In this document: positions 33,908 through 42,647 of the stretch, piece after piece
How the letters are laid out: each line of letters opens with the position of its first letter
Numbering within the stretch: the stretch's first letter is position 1
Assembly (NCBI GenBank): GCA_031394355.1
Contig: JANNSU010000065.1
Coordinates: 1 to 64,000, forward strand
DNA: 64,000 nucleotides
Direction of reading: 5' to 3'
Origin: JAEUMY01 sp031394355
GTDB taxonomy: Bacteria; Pseudomonadota; Gammaproteobacteria; Burkholderiales; Usitatibacteraceae
Translations under genes and position numbers: made by a program
Notes under the pieces: model-generated
The model's input: only the letters and a program-made list of their open reading frames with translations
Told to the model about the DNA's origin: nothing
Databases searched by the model: none

Positions 33908-34548
33908 CAAGGCAATGGCGGAGACACAAGGCATGCAGTCTCAACGCCAACGTCGGGCATTACGACGACACTGTCGGCCGGGAAAGTAATCTGACTGTCG
34001 GCAAACGCTCGCACCACGGCAGGCAGCAGACGATGTTCCTGGGCCAGCACTCTTCCGGCGAGGCTGGACACGGTATCGTGCTGAAACACCGGCACGGCAG
34101 CCTGCGCAATGATCGGGCCGGCATCAAGTGCCTCGGTTACCAGATGGATCGTGCAACCATGAATCCTGACCCCAGCCCGCAGCGCCTGGCCATGCGTATC
34201 TAGCCCGGGAAATGCGGGTAGCAGGGAGGGATGAACGTTGATCATCCGACCGGAGAAACGCTGGACGAATCGAGCACCCAGAATGCGCATGAAACCAGCC
34301 TGTACGATCAAATCGGGATGTAGCGCGTCCAAGGCATCGGCAAGCGCATCGTCGAATGATTCACGAGATGCGTAGTTTTTATGGTCGATGACCTGGGTGG
34401 CGACGCCATGGGACGCCGCTACGGCCAGACCTCCAGCATCTGGCCGGTTGCTGATGACCCCGACAAATTCGACAGGCAGATTCGCCTTCAGCAGCGCGCC
34501 GAGATTGGAACCTCGCCCGGAAATGAGTACCGCGACTCGTGTGTTCAA
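33907..34548 (-). CDS. purN: Phosphoribosylglycinamide formyltransferase 1
   Basis: A 213-residue enzyme that transfers the formyl group of 10-formyl-THF to GAR, the third step of purine synthesis. It has ISGRGSNLGALL at the GAR phosphate site, the catalytic INVHPSLLPAFPG block (Asn, His), and the later catalytic Asp in EALDAGPIIAQ. The ATG overlaps the purM stop (34545-34548). Formyl donor supply could come from fhs in this same window. The last 15 residues are rather hydrophobic and poorly conserved. Confidence 0.95.
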   Translation of the reverse strand: MNTRVAVLISGRGSNLGALLKANLPVEFVGVISNRPDAGGLAVAASHGVATQVIDHKNYASRESFDDALADALDALHPDLIVQAGFMRILGARFVQRFSGRMINVHPSLLPAFPGLDTHGQALRAGVRIHGCTIHLVTEALDAGPIIAQAAVPVFQHDTVSSLAGRVLAQEHRLLPAVVRAFADSQITFPADSVVVMPDVGVETACLVSPPLP

Positions 34549-35591
34549 TTCACGCTGGCGCCGGGTTCGCCAACGGCGCGTGGCCGGATCTCCCCGATCC
34601 GGTAGACCGTCTCACCCTGTTCGGTGAGGAACGCGACGGTCTTGTCCGCGTCTGATGGGGACACAATCAGGACCATGCCGATGCCGCAATTGAACGTGCG
34701 CGCCATCTCGTCATCGCTGATATGGCCGTGCTGTTGCAACCACTGGAATACTTCGGGCATGGGCCACGCGGCGCGGCGCATTACGGCAGTCAGGTTGTCC
34801 TTCAGCACGCGAGGAACGTTTTCCGTGAGGCCGCCACCAGTAATATGGGCCAGCCCTTTCACCTTGACAGCCTGGAGCAGTGCCAGGATGGGCTTCACAT
34901 AGATTCGTGTCGGCGTCAGCAATTGATCTATCAGCGAGCTGTGCGCAGGGCTGACCGGGTCTACGCCTGCCCGATCCAGAATCCGGCGAATCAGCGAAAA
35001 ACCATTTGAGTGAGGCCCACTGGAGGCCAGGCCCAGCACCACATCGCCTGCAGCGATATCCTGGCCGGTGATGATCTGGGCTTTTTCAACGAGCCCGACC
35101 GCAAATCCGGCAAGGTCGTACTCGTCGACAGGGAAAGTGCCGGGATGCTCCGCAGTCTCCCCGCCAATCAGTGCGCAGCCGGCGAGCTCGCAGCCCTTGG
35201 CTATGCCCTTGACCACATCCGTGGCTACCGCGACGTTCAGCTTCTCGCACACGTAATAGTCAAGAAAAAATATGGGTTCCGCGCCGGATACCAGGATATC
35301 GTTGACGCTCATGCCAACCAAGTCAATACCGATGGTGTCGTGGCGTCCTGTCTGTTGGGCGAGTCGGAGCTTGGTTCCAACCCCGTCGGTACCGGATACC
35401 ATGACGGGCTCTTTGAATTTCTTGGAGACCTCCACCAGCGCGCCAAAGCCACCGATGCCGCCCATAACTTCCGGGCGCATGGTTTTCTTGGCAAACGGCT
35501 TGATGTTTTCCACCAACTGGTCGCCAGCCTCTATGTCGACGCCGGCGTCACGGTAGGAAAGTGGAGTGGTGTCTGGGGTCGAAGTGGACAT
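34545..35591 (-). CDS. purM: Phosphoribosylformylglycinamidine cyclo-ligase (AIR synthetase)
   Basis: A 348-residue ATP-dependent enzyme closing the imidazole ring of purines. The start at 35591 gives MSTSTPDTTPLSYRDAGVDIEAG, and the earlier ATG at 35633 only adds a poorly supported tail. Conserved PurM blocks are YRDAGVDI, GGIGGFGAL, SGTDGVGTKL and GGETAEHPG. It heads the tightly overlapping run purM-purN-DUF3108-DUF3108-RsmB-PLD-MscS. A near-copy of the palindrome (35605-35616) lies 14 bases before its start codon. Confidence 0.96.
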   Translation of the reverse strand: MSTSTPDTTPLSYRDAGVDIEAGDQLVENIKPFAKKTMRPEVMGGIGGFGALVEVSKKFKEPVMVSGTDGVGTKLRLAQQTGRHDTIGIDLVGMSVNDILVSGAEPIFFLDYYVCEKLNVAVATDVVKGIAKGCELAGCALIGGETAEHPGTFPVDEYDLAGFAVGLVEKAQIITGQDIAAGDVVLGLASSGPHSNGFSLIRRILDRAGVDPVSPAHSSLIDQLLTPTRIYVKPILALLQAVKVKGLAHITGGGLTENVPRVLKDNLTAVMRRAAWPMPEVFQWLQQHGHISDDEMARTFNCGIGMVLIVSPSDADKTVAFLTEQGETVYRIGEIRPRAVGEPGASVN

Positions 35592-35604
35592 GTTGGTGGA
35601 TTCT

Positions 35605-35616
35605 GCGAATATTCGG
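35605..35616. repeat. Near-perfect HIP-like palindrome (last base differs)
   Basis: GCGAATATTCGG upstream of the purM start, keeping the inner CGAATATTCG. The loss of the last base breaks the outermost pair. Confidence 0.75.
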
Positions 35617-35687
35617 ATTGAATGGTTGTTCACCCACTGTTTTGGAGTGGGCCCAAGCGAATTTTACTGGATATGGAGAGGTAACCG

Positions 35688-36755
35688 ATGCTTCGCATCA
35701 AGCGCCGCAATGATAGACGTTGGATTTGGATCACCGCCGCAACAGTCGTGCTGGGCGGTCTGGTATACGCCTTGTCGCCCATTCTGGCGCCTTTTCTGGC
35801 GGCGGCGATCCTCGCTTACATTCTCGATCCGATTGTGGACCGCATGGAGGCCCGCCGCATCCCGCGAACACTTGCGACTGCGCTGACGCTCTTGCTGCTG
35901 CTCCTGCTTGGCGCGCTGTTCATGGTCATTGTCATCCCGTTGTTTGTAAAAGAATCAGTGATGCTTGCCGAGCAGCTTCCTGTCTTTGTCGAAAAACTGA
36001 AAGTAGAATGGTTGCCCTGGATTGCCCAGAAGACAGGGGTTGAAGTCGCGCTGGATGCGCAAAGTCTGCGCTCCTTTTTCACCGACAACGTCCAGGACGC
36101 GAAGGGCATCGCACAGAAAGTATTCAGTTCACTCAGGGTAGGCGGCGTCGCAGCACTGGGGATTCTGATCAATCTGTTGCTGGTACCTGTCGTCCTGTTC
36201 TATCTCCTTCGTGACTGGGATGTTCTCAAGTCGGCAGTCCATGACATGCTGCCCCGTCGCTGGGAGGCCAAGACGACCCAGATTGCGGGTGAGGTGGACG
36301 CTGTCCTGGCAGAGTTCCTGCGCGGGCAGTTGTCTGTGATGGTGCTCATGAGTGTGTTTTATGTGACAGGCTTGTGGCTGGCTGGTCTGCAGTTCGCGTT
36401 GCCCATTGGTCTCATCACTGGATTGCTCGTATTCGTTCCTTACCTGGGCAGTGTCACCGGGTTCTTGCTTGCCACGCTGGCGGCCGTGATGCAGTTTCAG
36501 GGCTTTCAAGGCGTGGTCTGGGTATGGGCCGTATTTGCCATTGGTCAGACTCTGGAAGGCATGGTGGTGACGCCCTGGCTGGTTGGAGACAGGGTGGGCC
36601 TGCATCCTGTTGCAGTGATCTTCGCGTTGCTGGCCTTTGGGCAGGTATTCGGATTCTTCGGCTTATTGCTGGCCCTCCCGGCCAGCGCAGCGTTGCTGGT
36701 CGGATTGCGACATTTGCGCCACCAGTACCAGTCTAGCGGGTTGTACCGACATTGA
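35688..36755 (+). CDS. AI-2E/PerM family transporter
   Basis: A 355-residue inner-membrane protein with about eight hydrophobic helices, the PerM/AI-2E topology with a soluble stretch between helices 3 and 4 (residues 90-150). The conserved ILDPIVDRMEARRIPRTLAT follows helix 2, and VPYLGSVTGFLLATLAAVMQF lies in the C-terminal half. Some members export small molecules or cations; substrate unknown. GGAGAGG precedes the ATG. It is divergent from purM, an arrangement often seen next to hda in betaproteobacteria. Confidence 0.9.
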   Translation: MLRIKRRNDRRWIWITAATVVLGGLVYALSPILAPFLAAAILAYILDPIVDRMEARRIPRTLATALTLLLLLLLGALFMVIVIPLFVKESVMLAEQLPVFVEKLKVEWLPWIAQKTGVEVALDAQSLRSFFTDNVQDAKGIAQKVFSSLRVGGVAALGILINLLLVPVVLFYLLRDWDVLKSAVHDMLPRRWEAKTTQIAGEVDAVLAEFLRGQLSVMVLMSVFYVTGLWLAGLQFALPIGLITGLLVFVPYLGSVTGFLLATLAAVMQFQGFQGVVWVWAVFAIGQTLEGMVVTPWLVGDRVGLHPVAVIFALLAFGQVFGFFGLLLALPASAALLVGLRHLRHQYQSSGLYRH

Positions 36756-36777
36756 CAGGCTGTGATCGCTGCGGGCA

Positions 36778-36933
36778 TCATCCGCATGCTGGTAGCGGCT
36801 TGCAGGCTTGTCGGTATGCGGCAAATTTCTGCTTGGCCATGTAAGCCGCCGTCTTTTCCGCCGACTTAATCGCAACGGAAGTCGAAACTGGTTGCAGTTC
36901 CGGGCCTTCGCGCCGTCCCCTGTAAATACTCAT
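36778..36933 (-). CDS. Possible 51-residue protein
   Basis: An open frame starting MSIYRGRREGPELQPVS, continuing through a charged, Ala-rich helical stretch (SAEKTAAYMAKQKFAAYR) and ending CKPLPACG before a TGA. Residue use looks protein-like, but there is no ribosome site, I recognise no homologue, and the frame overlaps the region that must carry the promoter and leader of the EF-hand gene. It may be only a chance frame. Confidence 0.25.
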   Translation of the reverse strand: MSIYRGRREGPELQPVSTSVAIKSAEKTAAYMAKQKFAAYRQACKPLPACG

Positions 36934-36944
36934 TGGAGAAAAAC

Positions 36945-37211
36945 ATGTTGAAACGCAAAGCTGCAGTTGTTGCCTCTGTTGCCCTGTTGATGGGTGCATT
37001 CGCCCTGCCCGCAGCAGCAAATGACGCCGTGAATTACGACAAGTTCGTGAAAATGTGCGACGAGAACAAGGACGGCATGGTGTCCAAGGAGGAGTTCATG
37101 AAGCATGTGGACAAGATGTGGACCAAGATGGCCGACAAGAAAATGGCCGGCAAAATGGATACCAAGCAGTTCGAGATTTTCCTGAAGGAACTGATGAAGA
37201 GCGGCGCGTAA
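36945..37211 (+). CDS. Small secreted EF-hand protein
   Basis: An 88-residue protein with a signal peptide (LKRKAAVVASVALLMGAFALPAAA) and one canonical calcium loop, DENKDGMVSKEE, in which the 1st, 3rd, 5th and 12th positions are acidic or Asn. A second, degenerate helix pair rich in Lys and Met follows (MADKKMAGKMDTKQFEIFLKEL), whose MDTKQF may be a relic of a second loop. GGAG lies seven bases before the ATG at 36945. It is probably a periplasmic calcium-binding protein; role unknown. Confidence 0.85.
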   Translation: MLKRKAAVVASVALLMGAFALPAAANDAVNYDKFVKMCDENKDGMVSKEEFMKHVDKMWTKMADKKMAGKMDTKQFEIFLKELMKSGA

Positions 37212-37229
37212 GCAAACAGCTTGGGTGAA

Positions 37230-37253
37230 TCAGGGCGGCAGGCGCCGCCCTGA
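37230..37253. terminator. Bidirectional hairpin between the EF-hand gene and cache/HAMP gene
   Basis: A perfect 10-bp stem (TCAGGGCGGC / GCCGCCCTGA) with a four-base AGGC loop lies in the convergent gap. T-runs are lacking on both sides, so efficiency is uncertain. Confidence 0.65.
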
Positions 37254-37276
37254 GTACATTCGACCGCTGCTGGGTG

Positions 37277-38002
37277 CTACATCGATTTCAGCATCCGAAT
37301 GGCTTCCTCGGTGCTGCGACGAAGGCGGTTGAACGCCACGACCAGCATGCCAATTTCGTCTTGTGACTCCGGCTTGATCTCCGGTAGTTCGAGGTTTCCC
37401 ACGCTGATTTCGTCAGCGGTCTTTGCAATCTGGGTGATGGGCCTGATGATCATCCGGTCCAGCAGCAAATTTAGCATGGTGAACACGATCACAAATATCA
37501 CCAGCATGGATCCCATCAAGGTATACAGCGCACGTTCCGCGTCATGAACATAGAACTGCATGCCGATGGTTACCAGCTTCACCCCAATGATCTGGTCGGC
37601 CTCATCCCGCACCGGTCGCGCCAGATAGTGGCGCCGTGCACCACCCTTGCCGATTTCGCCTGAAAGTTCAGCGGGTGCACCCTGAAACTTGAACCGCGCC
37701 GCCAGATCCGGCAGATCCTGGATCACTGTGCCAATGGAAGTCGGTGTCGCAGGAAGGACCCGATAGTCCAATGTCTGGAATGCAGCCTTGAGGCGGCTCA
37801 ACCTTGCCAGATTTGCAATATCAGATGTGTCCGCCGGTACGACCGAAAGCGTCTCCATGGCGAGCATGGCGCTGTTTCGGACATCGTCCTTTGCCCGCTG
37901 AAGCAGGAAGCGTTCTGACGTGACGTGCACGGCACCGAAGCCGGCAGCAAACACCACAAAAAGCAGAATATTGAATTTGGGCCTGAGTCCCAAGTCGGAC
38001 AT
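37277..38002 (-). CDS. Cache-like sensor with HAMP domain, no output domain
   Basis: A 241-residue membrane protein. A first helix (FNILLFVVFAAGFGAVHVTS) is followed by a periplasmic domain of about 120 residues that resembles single-cache/DUF3365 sensors (RPVRDEADQIIGVKLVTIGMQFY). A second helix at about 165-185 leads to a HAMP domain (RMIIRPITQIAKTADEISVGNLELP) ending in a short helix. No kinase, cyclase or methyl-accepting part follows, so a partner must relay the signal. It is probably co-transcribed with the 166-residue gene upstream (60 bp away). Confidence 0.82.
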   Translation of the reverse strand: MSDLGLRPKFNILLFVVFAAGFGAVHVTSERFLLQRAKDDVRNSAMLAMETLSVVPADTSDIANLARLSRLKAAFQTLDYRVLPATPTSIGTVIQDLPDLAARFKFQGAPAELSGEIGKGGARRHYLARPVRDEADQIIGVKLVTIGMQFYVHDAERALYTLMGSMLVIFVIVFTMLNLLLDRMIIRPITQIAKTADEISVGNLELPEIKPESQDEIGMLVVAFNRLRRSTEEAIRMLKSM

Positions 38003-38062
38003 GTTTACTTCCCCTGGATGGTCGATTTTGCTGCCAATCTACGTCGGCATGTGGTCGGCGTG

Positions 38063-38563
38063 CTACTGAGAGCGGATGACTTCGAAGAATGCCTGTCTTT
38101 CCTCGGGATTGCGGATATGGCTCGCAAGCAATTCAAAAAACTGGCGTGAGTTTTCGGCAGTCTTGGCGTAACGAGACACGAGCACTGCCGCAAGCGGGCC
38201 GATGATATGTGCCAACGCACGCTCGCCACGCTGCATCAACTCTGGCGTGATCGGTGTTGACGGTCTTCCACTGGTTATCTTCTGGATTGCTCTAGCTTGC
38301 GGCGGATCAACTACTGCACCCGGATTCTGCAAGCGATGCATCAGCGCTCGGGCGCTGTCCATGAACCGCTCGCGTTTGTCTGTTTCGGTAATCTGGCTCG
38401 CCACCAGCTGGCAAAGCGTATCCAAGTTGTCGCAGCCCTTGCTCGCTCGTTTGACCGCCGTGATGGAGTATGTGCCCAAATAGGGCAGGACAGCGCGCGT
38501 TACTTCCGCCAGATGCGCGGCAGCAATGTCCCCTGAAGACGTATCGCTTTCAGTCATTCTCAT
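38063..38563 (-). CDS. Small soluble helical protein, partner of the cache/HAMP gene
   Basis: A 166-residue protein, all helical, without signal peptide. Two similar halves can be sensed. The C-terminal half (ITPELMQRGERALAHIIGPLAAVLVSRYAKTAENSRQFFELLASHI) resembles a domain found at the C-terminus of bacterial Ser/Thr kinases and related regulators, with an IGPLAxVLV core. I am not certain of the family name. Because the neighbour is a sensor lacking an output domain, I infer that this protein takes part in the same signalling path, perhaps with a kinase encoded elsewhere. Confidence 0.6.
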   Translation of the reverse strand: MRMTESDTSSGDIAAAHLAEVTRAVLPYLGTYSITAVKRASKGCDNLDTLCQLVASQITETDKRERFMDSARALMHRLQNPGAVVDPPQARAIQKITSGRPSTPITPELMQRGERALAHIIGPLAAVLVSRYAKTAENSRQFFELLASHIRNPEERQAFFEVIRSQ

Positions 38564-38741
38564 TGGCCACTTGTTTTTGTCGTCTTGCCAGACGCGGTGC
38601 TGAAATGGGCTTCATCGTTCAAGGCGTTCGACATGTCATTGATATTATGCTTTTTTGTACAGAAATAGTGTTAGATATTTCTGACGTCTCATGTGGCTTT
38701 TCACTACCCGGCTGCCAGCCTTGGCTGGCGACAGTCCCGGA

Positions 38742-39854
38742 TCAGGCTGGACCAATGCCCGGAATCGTCGAGGGAGGGGCAGCAAGATTCATACCTTTGG
38801 CAAAATCAAGCATCCGCTGGATGCATCGCCTCGCATCCCCTGCAATGCCTGCATCCACATTGACTTCGTTGGCGCCCGTCTCCAGAACATTCGCCAATGC
38901 ACGCAATCCATTCATTGCCATCCACGGGCAATGTGCACAGCTCTTGCACGTTGCGGATGCACCGGCAGTTGGCGCCTCGATGAATGTTTTGCCCGGGGCA
39001 GCCCGTCGCATCTTGTGCAGAATGCCCTTGTCTGTTGCCACGATGAAGGTCGTGGCAGGAAGCGTCATCGCGGCCCTGATGATTTGGGTGGTTGAGCCCA
39101 CCATGTCAGCCAGCCTCACGACCGCGGCGGGAGACTCAGGATGTACCAGCACCTTTGCGCCCGGATGCTCTGCCATCAACGCTTCCAGTTCAATTGACTT
39201 GAACTCGTCATGAACGAGGCAAGAGCCTTGCCAGAGCAGCATGTCTGCACCGGTCTGGTTCTGTATGTATGCGCCAAGGTGCCGATCCGGTGCCCAGAGT
39301 ATTTTTTCTCCCTTTTCATGGAGGTGCCTGACAATCGGCAGGCCGACACTCGACGTCACCATCCAGTCAGCGCGAGCTTTCACGGCTGCGCTCGTATTGG
39401 CGTACACCACCACAGTACGCTCAGGATGCGCAGCGCAGAACTCGGCAAATTGGTCCGGTGGACATCCGAGGTCAAGTGAGCATGTGGCGTCAAGTTCGGG
39501 CATCAGCACACGCTTCTCGGGATTCAGGATTTTCGCGGTTTCGCCCATGAATCTCACACCGGCGACAACCAGGGTCTTCGCGGCATGCGCGCTACCAAAG
39601 CGGGCCATTTCGAGCGAGTCGGCCACGCATCCACCTGTTTCCTCCGCAAGGTCCTGCAAATCGGGATGCACATAGTAGTGGGCCACGAGGACTGCGTCCT
39701 CTGCTTTCAGCATCCTGCGAATATTCGCCTTCAATGTGACCTTTTCGGCACCAGATGGCTCAACGGGCACACGAGCCCAAGCGCCTGCAGTAGTACGAGT
39801 GCCATTCCTGAGCGGAAGGTCGAATTCAACCTTGATGGGGGCAGTGGTCAGCAT
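38742..39854 (-). CDS. nadA: Quinolinate synthase A
   Basis: A 4Fe-4S enzyme of about 370 residues that condenses iminoaspartate with dihydroxyacetone phosphate to quinolinate, the first committed NAD precursor. HYYVHPDLQDLAEETGG, the cysteine segments CSLDLGCP and GSCLVHDEF, and the C-terminal CKSCAHCPWM support the cluster and active site. I place the start at 39854 (MLTTAPIKVEFD), since the longer frame to 40001 overlaps the divergent hda start at 39949. None of the candidate starts has a good ribosome site. A palindrome copy encodes Ala-Asn-Ile-Arg near the N-terminus. Confidence 0.93.
   Translation of the reverse strand: MLTTAPIKVEFDLPLRNGTRTTAGAWARVPVEPSGAEKVTLKANIRRMLKAEDAVLVAHYYVHPDLQDLAEETGGCVADSLEMARFGSAHAAKTLVVAGVRFMGETAKILNPEKRVLMPELDATCSLDLGCPPDQFAEFCAAHPERTVVVYANTSAAVKARADWMVTSSVGLPIVRHLHEKGEKILWAPDRHLGAYIQNQTGADMLLWQGSCLVHDEFKSIELEALMAEHPGAKVLVHPESPAAVVRLADMVGSTTQIIRAAMTLPATTFIVATDKGILHKMRRAAPGKTFIEAPTAGASATCKSCAHCPWMAMNGLRALANVLETGANEVNVDAGIAGDARRCIQRMLDFAKGMNLAAPPSTIPGIGPA
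39717..39728. repeat. HIP-like palindrome copy 10
   Basis: Perfect GCGAATATTCGC in nadA, read as Ala-Asn-Ile-Arg on the minus strand. Confidence 0.95.
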
Positions 39855-39948
39855 AAAGGGAGGGCGGTAGGCGGCAGAAGTCTCAATCAGTTCAGAGACA
39901 ATTTCGGTGAGTGCGCATGCTAACATTCGCGCCCTGTAATCCCAATCC

Positions 39949-40596
39949 ATGAAGCAGCTACTACTTGATCTTCTTCCGCCGGCCTCGCCTGAGTTTGCCA
40001 ATCTGGTTTGTGGCGCGAATGCCGAACTTATCTCAGCCGTTCGCAGAATGGCGGAGGGAAGCTATGCTGATCGCGTCCTTTACGTTTGGGGCGAGCGGGG
40101 TGCCGGAAAGTCTCATCTTTGTGAAGCCGTGTTACGGGCTGCCCGACAGGCCATAAGTTGGGATCAGATCGACCAGACGTCGGCACCGCAGGGAGATCTG
40201 CTTGTTGTGCTGGACGATGTGGATCGACTCGATGTGACTGGACAGGCGAGCCTCTTCAACTTTCTCAACCAGTTGGTTGAGAGCTCGATCCTTATTGCTG
40301 GTCAGCAGCCAACCCGCGATCTGGCACTGCGACGCGATCTCACGACCCGTATTGGCAGCGGACTGACATTTCAGATGAAGCCGCTCTCAGATGACGAAAA
40401 GCAGGCAGCGTTACAGGCCCATGCCCAAGCCCGAGGAATGATTCTCGGAACCGGGGTTGCAGGTTACCTCCTTCGCCATGGACGGCGCGACATGCGTTCC
40501 CTCGTTGCCATCCTTGACGCCATAGACAACTTCTCGCTTGAAACGGGCCGTGCCGTGACCTTGCCGATGGTGCGGGAGGCCATGATCAGTGCCTGA
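39949..40596 (+). CDS. hda: DnaA inactivator Hda
   Basis: A 215-residue AAA+ protein that, with the DNA-loaded sliding clamp, promotes ATP hydrolysis by DnaA and so prevents re-initiation. The N-terminal QLLLDL (residues 3-8) is the clamp-binding motif; the Walker A is GERGAGKS (48-55), and the Walker B is VLDDVDRL. The C-terminus (RRDMRSLVAILDAIDNFSLETGRAVTLP) is typical of DnaA-related lid domains. It is the first gene of the plus-strand series that ends with panC. Confidence 0.94.
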   Translation: MKQLLLDLLPPASPEFANLVCGANAELISAVRRMAEGSYADRVLYVWGERGAGKSHLCEAVLRAARQAISWDQIDQTSAPQGDLLVVLDDVDRLDVTGQASLFNFLNQLVESSILIAGQQPTRDLALRRDLTTRIGSGLTFQMKPLSDDEKQAALQAHAQARGMILGTGVAGYLLRHGRRDMRSLVAILDAIDNFSLETGRAVTLPMVREAMISA

Positions 40597-40617
40597 AACT
40601 ACCCTGACACATCACTC

Positions 40618-41274
40618 ATGAATCTTGCCCTGTTTGATCTCGACAATACCCTGCTCGCCGGAGATAGTGACTATGCTTGGTCGCAGTTCCTGATTGATGA
40701 GGGCATCCTTGACCGTGCTTCGTTCGAGTCGCGAAATGACGCCTACTACCAGCAGTACAAGGAAGGCACCCTGGATATTCTTGAGTACCTGGCATTCCAG
40801 GCGACGCCGCTTGTCGGGCGCTCCCCCGAGGAGCTGACAGCTTGGCATGACAAGTACATGGAAGTCGCAGTGCGGCCCATGGTTCTGCCCAAGGCGCGAG
40901 CACTCCTTGCTTCGCATGCGTCTGACTTGATCGCCATCGTCACAGCGACAAACGATTTCATCACTGCGCCAATTGCCAGAGAGCTGGGCGTCGAGCACCT
41001 CATTGCGTCGGACCTTGAGCGACAGGGCAATCGCTTCACCGGTCAGGCTTCAGGGACGCCTGCGTTTCAGGAAGGCAAGATAGACAGGGTTCAGCAATGG
41101 CTGGGCGAAATGGGGCGTGACCTGTCATCATTCAACAGAAGCACCTTTTACAGTGACTCGCACAACGACATCCCGCTTTTAGAGGCAGTGACCCACCCCG
41201 TGGCAGTAGATCCCGACAATATCCTGCGTGCGCACGCCAGCAAGCGTGGTTGGACAATTTTGTCCCTGCGATGA
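40618..41274 (+). CDS. HAD-IB family hydrolase (SerB-like)
   Basis: A 218-residue phosphatase with the nucleophile motif FDLDNTLL (Asp7, Asp9), motif II around IVTATNDF, and motif III/IV YSDSHNDIPLL. HAD-IB members include phosphoserine phosphatase and histidinol-phosphatase-like enzymes. In betaproteobacteria this hda-linked gene is usually only annotated as HAD-IB, so I give no symbol. It starts 21 bp after hda and its stop overlaps the pcnB start (ATGA, 41271-41274). Confidence 0.88.
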   Translation: MNLALFDLDNTLLAGDSDYAWSQFLIDEGILDRASFESRNDAYYQQYKEGTLDILEYLAFQATPLVGRSPEELTAWHDKYMEVAVRPMVLPKARALLASHASDLIAIVTATNDFITAPIARELGVEHLIASDLERQGNRFTGQASGTPAFQEGKIDRVQQWLGEMGRDLSSFNRSTFYSDSHNDIPLLEAVTHPVAVDPDNILRAHASKRGWTILSLR

Positions 41275-42647
41275 TCAGAAAATTCATTTCACGTGTGCTG
41301 GGCCGAAAGCCTGATCGCCACAGCCCGCGAATATTCCGCGCTGACCAGCATCGCATTGACCGGGCATCGCTCAGCGCGGGTGCCGTAAAGGTGTGCGAGG
41401 CGCTGCATCAAGAAGGGTTTGCCGCATTCATCGTTGGCGGTGCAGTCCGCGACCTCATGCTGGGTCGCGTCCCGAAAGACTTTGATATCGCGACTGACGC
41501 GACGCCGGAACAGGTTCGTTCGACATTTCGCCGTTCTCGCATCATCGGGCGCCGCTTCCGGCTTGTACATGTCATGTTTGGCCCTGAGACTGTGGAAGTG
41601 TCAACCTTTCGCGCAAATCATGATCGTAACGAGAATGATGAGGATCAGTCCCGGTCCGACGAACATGGTCGGCTCTTGCGCGACAACGTTTTTGGCAGCC
41701 AGGAAGAAGATGCGCTGCGCCGTGACTTCACGGTGAATGCGCTGTTTTATGATCCTGAGCGCGACGAAGTCTGGGACTATTTGTCGGGTGTGGAGGATTT
41801 GCGCGCACGCCGACTGGTCATGATCGGCGATGCCGAATCCAGGTATCGTGAGGATCCGGTTCGAATGTTGCGTGCGGCCCGGTTTGCGGCCAAGCTCGAC
41901 TTCAAGATTGACGCCAAGACCCAGGCGCCAATTGCGACATTGGCACCGCTTCTCGACAATGTGCCTGCGGCGCGGCTGTTCGATGAATTGCTGAAAATGC
42001 TGCTTTCCGGGCAGGCAAACGCCTGTCTGACGAGGTTGCGCAGTCTTGGTCTGCATCGCAACCTGTTGCCATTCCTGGATGAGATTTTCCAGAATGCTGG
42101 GGACAAACAATTCGTGGAGCTCGCGCTGACCCGCACAGACGAGCGAATTGCCGCCGAGAAAGGCGTTTCGCCCGCGTTTCTTTTGGCTGCATTGCTCTGG
42201 CCGCTGTTGAGCAAGCGACTACAGGTGCTGGAAGGCGGCGATGCAAATCTGCCAGTTCAACTGCTGTGGCATCAGGCAATGGATGATGTGCTGGATGATC
42301 AGCGGCGGTCTCTTTCCATCCCGAGAAAGCTCGATGCAACCATGAAGGAGCTGTGGGTTGCCCAGCCCCGATTCCTGCAGCGCGGCGGCGGACGTCCCTA
42401 CCGCCTCTTGACGCATCCGCGCTTCCGCGCCTGCTATGACTTTCTGGTATTGCGAGCGGAAGCAGGTGATGCGCAAATCGAGTTGGCTGACTGGTGGACG
42501 AAGTTCCAGGACGCCGATGAGGACACCATGAAGTCCATGCTTCTGCAAGATGAGGCGCCTAAAAAGAAGCGCCGCCGTCGAGCGCGGAAGGGAGGGCAAA
42601 GTGCCGCTGCGCCTGACGCTCTGGACAGGCAGGAAGACGCAGGGTGA
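41271..42647 (+). CDS. pcnB: Poly(A) polymerase I
   Basis: A 458-residue class II nucleotidyltransferase that adds 3' poly(A) tails to RNA and so marks it for decay. The catalytic motif is GGAVRDLMLGRVPKDFDIATDATPE with Asp70 and Asp72. The RNA-binding core follows (VNALFYDPERDEVWDYLSGVEDL, REDPVRMLRAARFAAKL). The extreme C-terminus is strongly basic (KKKRRRRARKG), as in other PcnB proteins. I chose the ATG at 41271, which overlaps the previous stop. Confidence 0.93.
   Translation: MIRKFISRVLGRKPDRHSPRIFRADQHRIDRASLSAGAVKVCEALHQEGFAAFIVGGAVRDLMLGRVPKDFDIATDATPEQVRSTFRRSRIIGRRFRLVHVMFGPETVEVSTFRANHDRNENDEDQSRSDEHGRLLRDNVFGSQEEDALRRDFTVNALFYDPERDEVWDYLSGVEDLRARRLVMIGDAESRYREDPVRMLRAARFAAKLDFKIDAKTQAPIATLAPLLDNVPAARLFDELLKMLLSGQANACLTRLRSLGLHRNLLPFLDEIFQNAGDKQFVELALTRTDERIAAEKGVSPAFLLAALLWPLLSKRLQVLEGGDANLPVQLLWHQAMDDVLDDQRRSLSIPRKLDATMKELWVAQPRFLQRGGGRPYRLLTHPRFRACYDFLVLRAEAGDAQIELADWWTKFQDADEDTMKSMLLQDEAPKKKRRRRARKGGQSAAAPDALDRQEDAG

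Noticed and set aside
38711..38729. Terminator of nadA
   Set aside because: A small GCCAGCC/GGCTGGC stem lies just beyond the nadA stop, but the loop is only two bases and no T-run follows.
41327..41339. Further copy of the iterated palindrome in pcnB
   Set aside because: It reads GCGAATATTCCGC, with an extra C that breaks the symmetry. I count it only as a distant near-copy.
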